Part shown: positions 49,046 to 59,819 of the stretch, one piece after another
Position numbering within the stretch: position 1 is the first letter of the stretch
Layout of the letters: each line of letters begins with the position of its first letter
DNA from: Lanius collurio
Lineage: Eukaryota; Chordata; Aves; Passeriformes; Laniidae
NCBI GenBank assembly: GCA_020086605.1
Contig: JACBWW010000017.1
Coordinates: forward strand, 7,612,263-7,676,262
Length of the DNA stretch: 64,000 nucleotides
Direction: 5' to 3'
Position numbers and translations under genes: made by a program
The notes under the pieces: generated by a model
The model's input: only the letters and a program-made list of their open reading frames with translations
Told to the model about the DNA's origin: nothing
Databases searched by the model: none

Positions 49046-52000
49046 GATTGCTTTTATCCCTTCTTGCTGACTTTTGGCTTTATCTTCCCAGGCATCCCAG
49101 TGAGGCTAAACCCTGCTCTGCCCACAACCACAGCAACTCTGCTCCAGGGCAAGGCACACACTGATGACAGCAGCTTTTAATTGCTGCAGGAAGATTTTAT
49201 TAAAATCCAAGATAATTTTTGCTTTCAGAAAATCCATCTGTAGCCTTTAAAGGACCCACTTCCATCTTGTCACATATTCAGCAAATGATGGAGGAAAAAC
49301 CACCATAAAGAGGGGAGTGAATAATTCTACACATTAGCTCAGATGCCAGGGTGGGTACCAGTGGGATCTGCAGTGCTCTTCCCACCAAGGTTTTCAGTTT
49401 TTCTGATTTATGTGGAGCAGAATTAATCCAGCATCAAGGTGTAACTTGGGCCAAATAAGTGAGGTTTCAGTCTTATTGCTGGAAAAGAAAATAAATTGTA
49501 TGGGGCAGGAACTGTTTGGTTTGTCCTTAATGAAGAAAAGGATGGGAAAACAAATATCCATGAAATGTTTCACTACTTGGTTTCCACATCAGTTGTGGTA
49601 CCTGAGTTGAATTGTTCTAAAATCAATATCAAATATTAATAGGAATAAACTCTTTCCCCAGCAGGAAGTGGAAGCTCACAGCAGAGCTGGAATGACCTTC
49701 ACAAAGGATGTGAACCCAAGACCTGGCCATGAACCACTGAACTTCTCACAAGACTTCATTTTTCAGTTACCACTCTGTGTTTCTCAGCCATCATTTGCGT
49801 TTTATTCTCCACAGTACCTGAAATAGGGTAATTAACCTGATCATCCAGCTAAATTTAGTGCAGGTAACTAAATTTTGCATCTCCAAACTCCCCCCATAAC
49901 ATCAATTACAGAGCTTTGCATTTGTTGCTACTGCTGGAGTGTAAAGATGATGCTGTGGAAGTCCTGGGATAGTTTACCACTGAAATATTATTTTTAATAC
50001 AGCTCTGAACAAACTGAGTGCAGCTGATCTACACCAACTGGTGTTCTCACATTAACCTTATGAAGCAATAAAGAGGCCCTGAATAATTTATACCCAGAGG
50101 GGGATTGCACAGCTCTCCTTGAGCCAAATGGGATGAACGTGGGAATAACTATGGCAGGGTCATTCAATGATCCTCAAAGGAATCCTGGAAAATGCTCTGG
50201 GCTGGCAGAGTTCCTCAGGTGAAATATTGAAATAAGAGGGGGAAGAAAACCAATTTATGGCTCTACAGCAGTGTTCTAGAAAGTGGACATGAGTAGGTGA
50301 AAGTACCCAGAGCCACGTACACAGGAGGAATTTCTTAGCCAAGGCAAACAACCTGGATTTTTGCTGTCAAATATTCAGCAAATCTGTAAGCAAACTTGCT
50401 TTCTGTAAATCTCATTTTAAAGCAACCTGCCACTAACAAACAGAGAGTATTGATATTTACAGGGGATTACTGTAACTTTCAGACAGTTGTGGGAGACTTT
50501 ATTTCCAGTTTTTCGTGATAGTGGAGAGCATCAGGGTACCATGACATTGGTTAATGTATGGTGAGGGGGAAAAGACTATCAGTGCTCTTCATCATCCTGT
50601 GAATTGAACAAATTATTCTGTTCTTTGCAGATTCCCGTGGCATTCTCAGAGGTGGTGAAGATAAAATCTAGAAGAAAACCATGTTCCATTATTTTTTATT
50701 ACTTACAGAAAAAAAATACCTGAGTAGTGAATTTTTCAAAATGTTGGAAAGAAGATTGACTGTGGATGTCAGGGAAAATCAGTCAATCCTAACATTTTGG
50801 TGTTTTTGGAGGGAGGTTAGAGAGCTCCTCAAAGGCTTTTCTTGTTTTGTTTTACTTGTTCATTAGTGAAAAAAGGAATGTGAAAATTGTCAATCCTTTC
50901 TGGCCTTTTTTTCCTCCAAGCTGAAAAACATTTTAAAGGGAAGGGCTGAAGAGACAATCTACTACAACTGAATCAAAGAATGATCATTATGTCAAACCTC
51001 TGAGCACCACAAATTTATTTTTTTCAAGTTAAATAACATCATCTGCACACCAGGGCACATTCTTTGTGTTGCTGGAGTGAAGCGATGCCAGGAGTTAATA
51101 AGTCCACCCTATAAACGAGTGGCATCTCAAGCTGTGCCTTAGCTGTGTGCTTGCCCAACTGGAAAAAGTCCTGAAACACAAACCTTTAGGTCCTTAACCC
51201 TTATCTTTTCATTTAAGATAAGTTTTAAATGCTGAAACATAAAAATCTGATGCAATTTCAGATGTTTTTCCTCAGGCTGGCCTTCAGAAGGGGACAGATT
51301 TTAGTGCCAGATCCATCAGCTCTGGGAGGCCTTTGTGTCCCTGGGAATCAGGTTTGAGACTTTGTGCCAGTGCTCAGGCAGGTCAATCCACCTCCTAGAA
51401 CTGAAATATTTCTCTAGAAATTTGGCTTTTTGTGTTGTTTATTGCCTGTGTAAGTTTTCCTGTGTGAGGTGTTATACTGAGATTTTGGGTGAGTCCCACC
51501 TGCTCCTCATGGTGGTGATTCCTGCCTATAAATCTCTATAAAGGCTGGACCTAAGTGACAAACCTTCAAATCAATTTGAGAATCTGTCACTGAGCAGGGA
51601 AGTGACATTTAAATTCCATTGTTAATGCTAAGGTGTTGGATTTAATTCTTTCCTTAACAACTCCCTCATTGTTGATTCCCTTCTGATATAAACCACTGTT
51701 TACAAATTCAGGTACAGATGACAGAGTCAGTTTTTGTTGATTAATCCTTGTCTTGACTGGTTGTTGAAATTTTAATGGGAAAGTTTCCCTGTCAGAACTG
51801 CACCCATCCTCCTAAATTGTTTCATCCCCCTTTGTTACTGTACCTGGCAAAATAACTCTTACTTAAAAAATCTTTTTTTCCATCATTTTCAGAAGTGGCC
51901 TGAAAGAAGTTCCAATTTTTCCTGTTTATTCTGCATTCAGATTAAGCAATTAGCTGTGTCTAAGAATATATTAAAGATGAAAGAATATTTTAAAGATGAA

Positions 52001-52574
52001 AGAATATATTAAAGGTGAAAGAATATATTAAAGATGAACTGTTAGAGCAGAAACTGGGGTACTATTTTGGTATTTTGTGCTGTCTAGGCTATGCAATGCT
52101 TTATTCAGCCATATGCTGATGTAAAATAAGGATTTTTTCACCCCTCTATTGCATTGACAGATCTTTACATCTTTTATTTTCCTTTCTGATTTGTGTCAGC
52201 TGGTGAAGAACTGCCACCCTCAAACATGTTATTTAAAGTGATTTTGCCAGGGATGGTTAAAGCTTGTTCATCTCAGCAATAAACATGTACTAGATATGGT
52301 TGAAATAATATAGATATTCCTTTGAAAACTGCTGGATAAAAATAGCTACTTCCCTTAAATTGTTCAGACAGATAATGGTGTAAAATTGCAGACAATGAAA
52401 GGCTCAACAGAGCCTGCAAAGATTAAAAATAAAAAAGCTTTTTTCCCAAAATCATACAAAAATTTATTCATGGTTATTCTGTTGGAAAACTGTCAAAAGG
52501 CTCTTCCTGACTGAACATGCTCCAGAATCTTTGGCTCCATACTATTTTTCAGTAGTATGGATGCTGTTAGGTCA
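49046..52574. other. Noncoding DNA with one 19-bp tandem repeat
   Basis: About 3.5 kb of unique AT-rich sequence with no supported gene. Only the tandem repeat at 51962 stands out. Confidence 0.55.
51962..52037. repeat. Four-copy 19-bp tandem repeat
   Basis: Four head-to-tail units of AAGAATATATTAAAGATGA at 51962, 51981, 52000 and 52019. Units 2 and 3 each have one substitution, and units 1 and 4 are identical. It is a young minisatellite-like array. Confidence 0.97.
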
Positions 52575-52808
52575 CTGTACTTGGTTTTGGTATTGTGGGG
52601 TTTTGTCTGGGTTTTTTTGTTTTATTTAATTTTGGTTTTGTTGTGTTGTTTTGGTTTTGGATTTTTGGTCATTTCGGGGTTTTTTTGTTGTTTTTGCTTT
52701 TGTTGGATTTTGTTTGCATTCTTTTGGTTTTGTTGTTGTGTCTTTTTTTTGGTTCTTGTGTTTGGTTTTGTTTGGGTTTTTGTTTGTTTTTTGGGGGGGT
52801 TGGGGGGG
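52575..52808. repeat. T/G-rich tract ending in paired G7 runs
   Basis: About 230 bases of GGTTTTG/GTTGTTTT words with almost no A or C, ending in GGGGGGG-TT-GGGGGGG (52793-52808). That end can be split into four G3 runs with short loops. The complementary C/A-rich strand gives the Gln/Asn/Lys/Thr-rich frame seen on the minus strand, an artefact. The tract lies just left of a truncated CR1. Confidence 0.93.
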
Positions 52809-52834
52809 ATGTGAGTAAATTTTATCATCTGAAA

Positions 52835-52990
52835 GACCCAGAGACGTTGTGGATGCCCAATCCTTGGAGGTGTCCAAGGTTGGACAGGGCTCGGAGCAAC
52901 CTGGGACAGTGGAAGGTGTCCCTGCCCATGGCAGGGGTGGGACTGGATGAGCTTTAAGGTCCCATCCAATTCAAACCATTCCATGATTCC
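52835..52990 (+). mobile_element. CR1 LINE 3' end, forward orientation
   Basis: 'agagacgttgtggatgccca', 'atccttggaggtgtccaagg', 'cagtggaaggtgtccctgcc', 'catggcaggggtgggactgg', 'aggtcccatccaattcaaac' and 'cattccatgattcc'. It is truncated at about 52835, next to the T/G tract. Strong match to the consensus, so relatively young. Confidence 0.96.
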
Positions 52991-54196
52991 ACAATCAGTT
53001 AATAGGGAAAAACCTCCTGTTCTCCTTTGGCAAGAGGGAGATTGTTGGGGGTTTGGTTGGGGTGCACCTCTAAGCTTTGAGGAGGATCTCAGACTCATAA
53101 GAGAAATTGAATTTATTCATCAGAGGGAATTTGAGAGATTAAACTACAATTCATGAGGCAAGTTCTCCAGAGTCAAGAAAGATAGAACAAGAATAAAAAT
53201 TTGCACGCTGCTTGTCTTCCCAAAATGCTTTTTTCCTCCTTCTGCTCCCACACTGAACTCCAGGTAGGTGCTCACAGAGGATGGGAGTTATGTCTCATGG
53301 CTTTCAGTGTCTTCTGTGCGGCACAGGAACTCTGACCTGGCTGTTTTTGCTCAATCTCAGCTGTACACACCGATTTTATTCATGTAGTCACTCTTGATTT
53401 TGCAGGCAGCCTCATCTGCCTGGTGTAGTTACACATTTAAACAGCAAAATCCCACTCAGAGAGGAATCCAGGGAGGCTTATTCAGTCTGGACAGGGAGCA
53501 GAAATACAGGGTCAGTGTTGTGTTAGAGCAATTAGGTCAAGGAAGCACAACCAGAGGGACACAGTATTAGACCATAAAGAGGAAAAATGAAAACCCTCAT
53601 ACGTGGCTGGAGGTAATTCCTATTTTTTCCAGTGCATTTCAGTTCAGGATTATGTTGTTACATCTTTGAAAGGAAGTATATCTATGGGGCAGCTTGCTTC
53701 TATAGTGGCAATAAACTGTGTCATAGCCAAACATTTTGTTCTTCTCCACACAAAATTTCATTTGAAATTGTATTTCAAGATTAGACTAAGAGTATATATT
53801 CTGTATTTATATAGTGTTCTTATAAAAATCCTCTCTTTTTTTGGTTCTCCCTCATGCATCAGCATTTTCTGAAGAGGAAGAAAACCCACTTGGGAAATTT
53901 CCAGCCTTCTCTAATCAAATACTCATCACTAGAAGAACAACTTGAAATATTTCTGAGGCTTGAATCACAGCCCTGCTCGGATTTGAAGAAAAACTTCAAA
54001 CACCATTTAAAATGTAAAAGCTATTCTATACCTAAACATGTGTCTCACCTGGTTGATAAGGTTCCTTTTTCTGCCAAGAAAAAGAAGAAAGAAAGGGAAA
54101 GTTACTTCTAGGATCCTCTGGAAGGCATTTTTGTGCAGAAATCTTAAATAAATGTTTTAAGATGGGATGAATCACTGTCTGTATCTTTCTTCACAG
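52991..54196. other. Noncoding DNA, nothing recognised
   Basis: About 1.2 kb of unique AT-rich sequence. Frames at 53603-53872 and 53854-54111 have no recognisable domain; the latter ends in a Lys-rich stretch typical of A-rich DNA. Confidence 0.5.
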
Positions 54197-54236
54197 ATGA
54201 TTGAGGGTACCTGAGAGTTTGATTTAGACTAGTCAG
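54197..54236 (+). other. Candidate microexon-like segment with a perfect donor
   Basis: Forty bases lie between 'tctttcttcacag' and CAG|GTAAGT (GT at 54237), which is the full consensus donor. The segment has a stop in the ATG frame after five codons. It is on the same strand as the candidate exon at 48120. The acceptor is only moderate, so this is a weak call. Confidence 0.22.
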
Positions 54237-57200
54237 GTAAGTTTGTGATAACTAAAAGCAACAGGACTCTTAAAATATTTGCCTGTTACTTCTTTTCTAC
54301 CTCCTTCTGTTTTTGTGAGGCCCTATTAAAACCTCTATAAATATAACCACCAACATCTTGTGACACCCAAAATCCCCACTATTGGTGCCATTTCCATTCC
54401 ACTCTCTTCCACCAGAAAGTTTGATTTAATTCCCCAAGCAAACAAGTGCCTTATTTTTGGTTGCCTGCTAAAAACTTCGTGCCTTAAACATCACCACTAC
54501 AATTCTTCCATTTCTGTTTCACTGCAGGACGCCTTCAAATGTCCCCTTAAGTCAGATCTTCTGGAAGCTTCACCTAAAAATGCAGTCCTTCCTTTACCAC
54601 TTCCCATTCTGTCTGATTCATTAGCATAATTGAATAGTGCTCACTGCCTAATGAGTACTTATTAAGAATTTCCTATTCATATCTTGATGCTAATTTTGCA
54701 AATATCAAGGACACAGCTATCTACAGTGCTTCAAGTCTGTGTATGAAAATCAGAAATGTAGAGCTCTCACAAAATAAGAAAATAATAGGTGTCAACTAAG
54801 GCTGTTTCTCATTCTTTTGTTTCACTACTGAACTGTTTTCTTCAGTAAGAAACCTTTGTTTATCAAAAAAACCACACCATGATTATTAAAGGATACCATG
54901 AATAAAACTGACATCTCTAAAATTTTCCATGTATATATATTACAAAAGGAATGGCAAATAAATGAACAGGATGTGAGTCAACTTAACTGGTTATGCAGAA
55001 ATGCAGATTTTTCTTGTATCTCCACTCAGGTAATCCATAATTTATAGTGGAATGAAGACAGAATTCCGAAGAACATAGATGAGATTTATCTGCTATAATG
55101 AGGGTTTTTATTTTCCAGAAGAAGTAGTTCCTGTCCATCTATGATCAAGGAGTCGAGTCTAGTTTCCAATTACTGTCCGAAACTCCAAGGAGATTCACAA
55201 AATATGCTCTGTAAATCACACCTTATAAGCATTTTTTCCTTTGACTATCAAATAACAAGTAGTGTGAGTCAGACCTTCCTTAATCAGGGACCAAACTGCC
55301 CTGTGCAAGGGCAAAGATGGATGGGGCTGTGCTTTAGCCCAGGGGAAATTAAACCAAAGGAAAAGCTGGGGTGGGTTGGCACTGCTGAATACCAGGTGCC
55401 CACCAAACAACTCCATCACTCCCCTCCTCAGCAGAACAGAGAGGGAGAAAATAAGATGGGAAAAACCTTTTGGGTCAAGAGGAAGGCTGTTTAACAAAGC
55501 AAAAGCAAAGGCTGTGTGTGGATCCAAAAGAAAATGGAAATTATCTGCTTCCCATCAGCAGGTGATGTGCAGTCTCTTCCCAGGACGCAGGACACGTTGT
55601 TTCAGAAGACAAAGTTTTAATCAGGAGTATTCCACTTCCTCCTCCTTTTTCTTGGCTTTTCTATAAAGTTCTGGCCACCTGGCTTCCAGACAAGGTCAAC
55701 CCATTACAGGCCTTCATCTGTGTGAAAGACAGGGAAAGAAATACAGGGATTCTTGGGATCCTTTCCTTCACAGAGTGGTTGTGGAGTTGGAGCCTTCCTG
55801 GCCATTTTCATAATAACTTCTTTATGTTTCATATCTCTGTAAATCACATTAACACTGATGCCCATAGAGCATCTTCAAATAAGTAGGAGAATTCCTTCCA
55901 AAGTTTCCAGAGCATGTAGAGGAGAACTGGATTGCTCTGAGTCCAGATTCTTTTAATAATTACTCTTCAGATTTTCGACAAAGAGAAGAGGATATTGCCT
56001 GAAAGCATGTCCCACCCTAGTCCTTATCTGCCCTTCACTGTAAAACAATTACAATAACCTGGAATCTGTTCTGCATCATAAAACTGGTTAAAAGAATGAT
56101 GCTTATAATGAGCTTTTAGCATGTTGCCTCCCACAGCCTCATTTGAGTTTATCACTGCCTTGTTTCCTGCTGGACATGAGTCATCCCAGCAAGTCATCAA
56201 GCAAATCATTCCAGACTCCTCTCCAAACATCAATTAAAAGTTGTCTTGCCATCAGAACGTACCCAAAGAGCACCCACAAAGAAACAAACTCTTACAGAGA
56301 CGTGACTACTCCAACTAGCTCAAGTATTTTGCATTTTACTTCATGGGAGCTGGGGTTTTATCCAAGTGCAGAGTGCTCCAAGGAAGCCATGGCCTTCTTA
56401 AACCAAGCCTTGTCAGGGAACTTCTTTCAGTCTAAGATGACATTGGTGGGTTCTCAAAATAAAACAAGTAGATGGCAGATTATTTCCATTTGCCAAATAC
56501 ACCCTTCAACAGAAACCTGGGCCTGGACAGCAGCTGAAAACTGTGGTTACACTGGAGATGTGAACTGGATTTGTGCAGCTGTCGGAGATGCTGTCACTTC
56601 TGAGTGACAGGTGCCTGTCAGGTGGCTTGCAAGGATTCTTTGGGCAAACAAATCATCCCTTCAGGTCTCCTGAAGTTTTGAAGCTTGCAGTGACAGTTCT
56701 GTGAATTCTGGGTGCTGGCAGAACAGGGATCTTCCAAAAATGCAAAGATTTTTTCAACTCAAGGATCCTTTGTTTTCCTGTCATTTAGTGGCAGCCTCTT
56801 ATGGGTTTTCTGCTCCGCTTGGAGGGAGGTTCAGAGCCTACCATAGTGACTTTACACATTTTTCACCCGTTCCTCCTTAATCAGGGAGCAAGTTGTGCTT
56901 GTACATCACCAGATAACAAAATTGTATCATGTCAGGATTAGGAAGCTGGTAAATTCCACGCCCTTCTGGTGTGTGGGGGTATAGAACTGAGGAAACCACA
57001 TCCAGTTGACTACTCTTGATTGTCTTCAGGTAATTAACCATGACTGGAATCAATGAGCCAAACTAAAAACTGACATGGAGAGCTTCACTTCCCAGATCTT
57101 CTGTCAGCTCTTATCTTTCTGGTTATGTGATTTGTTTTTCAGTTTTTTGCTTTGAGGTTTTTTTTGGTGATAGAGTCTGGTTTTGTCACTAATTTGGATG

Positions 57201-57649
57201 TGGGAGTTTGAGTACCATTTCTAAGATCTTGACATAAAAAGCTTTTCCTGTATATTCAGAAATGATGAGTGAACAGTCCCTAATACCCTCATTAATGCTC
57301 ATGGGTGATGCACTTTTTAATGTCTATCCAAGGTTTTCTCCAGTGGGACACTCTTCATGTTCAGTTGGGTGTGAATATCACAGTTTCAAGATAGGCACAG
57401 AGATTTCTATACTGGAGGAAATCAAGATAGAACCACAACTTGATATGATAACTCAGTCCCAGCTAATTAGTTCCACAGAGAAACAAGATTAATTAGCCCA
57501 GACACAACATCACCCTGGTTAAGCTTTAGAGTTTGGGCACCTGATCTATAACTCCAAACCCCAGTGTGAGAAGACACAGTGTGATAACGCCTTGTGCTGC
57601 TCTCCATCAGTGTGGAACACAAGGACAAGGACACCCCCTTGCTCAGGAG
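54237..57649. other. Noncoding DNA, nothing recognised
   Basis: About 3.4 kb of unique sequence. The longest frame, plus 56143-56607 (154 codons, Ser/Thr-rich), shows no domain, signal peptide or family resemblance I can name, and stops bound it without splice signals. No repeats beyond short A/T runs. Confidence 0.5.
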
Positions 57650-57860
57650 ACCAGAGGGTGATTTGCATAATTAAATTTATTGCAGACCCAACAGTCTTGC
57701 AAGTCAGGGAGCCAAATAAAACAGAGTGGGCTGGCAGTATTAATTCATGGGTGTTGTGAATTAACTGAGAGATTTTTGCAGCTTTTTTAATAGCACAAAA
57801 TGATAAAAGAACCAGCAATCGGCACAGTAAAGTTTTATATGTTAATAACTTTTTAAAACA
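57650..57860. promoter_or_regulatory. Candidate regulatory block with perfect POU octamer
   Basis: ATTTGCAT at 57661-57668 is a perfect octamer, directly followed by AATTAAAT, giving an octamer plus homeodomain-like composite. Nearby are 'tattaattcatggg', 'gaattaactgag' and 'aaagttttatatgttaataa'. No repeat and no real frame. The regulatory role is inferred. Confidence 0.35.
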
Positions 57861-58512
57861 CTAAAAGGGAAGGAACTGTATAATGAACTCTTTGTGTCTG
57901 ATATCTAAGTGCTTATAGAAGACATAATTCTGACTCTGGCATCCTTACAGTTTGGCAAAGAATGGGAAAACAGAAGACTCTAAGAGGAAATTAAATCTAG
58001 ACAAATCAAACAAGAAAAGAGAACATGTCATAAAGCAGGGTGGCAGGGATCACTAGAAAAATCTTCATGGAGACCATCTTTGAATCAAGATTGATCTGGA
58101 TGTGCAAAATGAGTTGTGGGAGGGAATTCTGTGCTGTTCCAGAGGCTGGTCTGGAGGAGCAGATTGGCTCACAAAGTAGAGCCAGTAGTGAGAGCTTGTT
58201 GGAATGAGGAGCCTGACAGGAGCTGAGGCAGGCAGTTCTCAGCTGTGCAGGGAACAGAAACTCCTGAACTAACAGGAGAAGAAATTTCCCCTCCTGTCCT
58301 GGTGAGAGTTGCTCCTTTCAGTTGGGAAAGTCTGTGCAGCTTAACCAGGCAAGGGAAACTGGACTTACAATGTACCAGCTGAAATCTCAAATTAATGAGC
58401 CAATTAAAGTTATATCATCACCTGAGCAGTGATTACTGATGAGATGCACTCTGTCAGCCACGTGGCACATGTAATGAACTGTCTTGTAACTTAAACTCAC
58501 TGAGATAATTTT

Positions 58513-58532
58513 AATATATTTCATTTAGCACT
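58513..58532 (+). repeat. 20-bp perfect direct repeat, left copy
   Basis: AATATATTTCATTTAGCACT, identical to 58866-58885, 353 bases away. Such a match by chance over so short a distance is very unlikely. Confidence 0.95.
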
Positions 58533-58844
58533 TGTGCAAAGGCCAAGCATCATAAAAAGAGTTCAGCTCTCAGGCATTAATGTTTCCTGCAGGCTGATGT
58601 GGCGCATATGGGCCATTAAAACAACTTAGCTAACTTGCCAAATTGTGATAATTAGAACCCAAATCTGAATCCTTAAGAGAAAATTATTCTTTGCTCTTTA
58701 AGAGTTTGGTTTATAGTGGATGCCTCTATATGTAATATCATTCTCTGCTTCACAGCTGGGCTGAGAAACACGGGGGAATTTTGCCTTTGCTTGAAATGTG
58801 TGGGTGCATAAGAGAAAACTTCTGTCATATGCTCAGTCACATAC

Positions 58845-58868
58845 CACAGAATCACAGAATTACAGAAT
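58845..58868 (-). mobile_element. Orphan CR1 terminal octamers
   Basis: Three octamers, CACAGAAT-CACAGAAT-TACAGAAT, are the reverse complement of the ATTCTGTG-type end of CR1. No CR1 3' UTR follows on the right, where the element body should be. Instead, the last bases run into the right copy of a 20-bp direct repeat. Confidence 0.75.
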
Positions 58869-58885
58869 ATATTTCATTTAGCACT
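58866..58885 (+). repeat. 20-bp perfect direct repeat, right copy
   Basis: Identical to 58513-58532. Its first bases overlap the last CR1 octamer, so it abuts the orphan CR1 tail. Confidence 0.95.
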
Positions 58886-59099
58886 ATGCTGTGCTTTGCA
58901 CCTCTGCCTGTCCAAGGTATGTTCCCCTTTTGGAAGAATAATGTTAAAAATTAACTGAAACTCTGCTAAAAAGGAAATGTGTTCACAATTAAGTCCATCA
59001 TTATGATAATTTTATGTACATCTCTCCCTGAAAAGCCTTGATGCAGTGCCAGCCCCAATGTAACATTAACAATAATATAAAACATAATGGTTCAAATTC

Positions 59100-59520
59100 C
59101 CCACAGCATAAAATGAATCCAGGGCTGCCGACTGTGGTGGAGAAATGCCACTTCATAAGAGCTGAGGAACTGCTGTTTTCACAGGGCTCATTTTAATGAT
59201 TAATAAGTTACCAGATTGGTATTTGTTGTTGTTTGAAATGATATGGGCCTGATATCACCACATTACTATTTAATTCAAGCATCAGAAAGATTATCACTTG
59301 ATTTGGATGAGTGTGTGTGCATAAAACCCAAGCCTCACAAAGCCTATTTAGGATAATCCTATCAGCTGGCAGCCAAGAATTGACTGAGTGATTTGTCAGC
59401 CACTATGAAGCTGGAATCTCTCCTTCTTTCTCTTCCTGCCTTTATGGGGATGTGCTGCATTGTTACAGCCAGCTTTTATCCTCCACTGGAATTAAAGAGT
59501 CTCAGAGAAGATAATTAACT
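59100..59520. promoter_or_regulatory. Candidate conserved noncoding / regulatory block
   Basis: Repeat-free and motif-rich: TAATGATTAATAA at 59194-59206 contains TAATGATTA, a near-palindromic paired homeodomain site. 'gattatcacttgatt' and 'ggataatcctatcagctgg' add GATA and GGATTA-type cores. No open frame of interest. Inference from motifs only. Confidence 0.3.
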
Positions 59521-59546
59521 GCACACAATGGGTAAGGCAAGGATGA

Positions 59547-59819
59547 AGGAGGGTGTGTAGGAAAGGATGTCTGTCATCATCCCTGTTAAGCACACAGGAT
59601 ACACAGCCAGGTGTTGCTCCAATTTCACTGCTTGAAGCAGAAACGTTTGGGGCAGCAGGGCATGGAAAAGGAGCTGCTTTAGAGGAAGGTTTAGAAGGTG
59701 TTGATGCAGTTTTACCAAGTGGACTTCAGGTGCAGAAGGAATATTCTCCAGACTTGTGGAGTCCTTCAGAAGTGACAAACAAAGATGCTGCCAGTCTGAG
59801 CGATATGATGAGATGGTAA
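59547..59819 (+). other. Open frame of uncertain status, no ATG start
   Basis: About 91 codons are open from 59547 to TAA at 59817-59819. There is no ATG until near the end (the open part begins at GTG), so it could only be an internal or 3' coding exon. The C-terminal half is Glu/Gly/Leu/Ser-rich and of balanced codon use, unlike the AT-rich noise frames nearby. The antisense strand is also open for 109 codons, which argues that the region is simply stop-poor. No domain recognised. Confidence 0.15.

Larger units (their letters stand above)
57861..59099. other. Noncoding DNA with an orphan CR1 tail and a 20-bp repeat
   Basis: Mostly unique sequence. 58533-58660 is motif-rich ('aggcattaatg', 'tgataattagaa'). 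The 20-bp direct repeat (58513-58532, 58866-58885) and the orphan CR1 octamers (58845-58868) are listed separately. Confidence 0.5.

Noticed and set aside
52595..53098. Gln/Asn/Lys/Thr-rich 158-codon minus frame and Phe/Leu/Val-rich plus frames
   Set aside because: Products of the T/G tract and the adjoining CR1.
56143..56607. 154-codon plus frame
   Set aside because: No domain, signal peptide, family resemblance or splice context; Ser/Thr-rich composition explained by local base composition.
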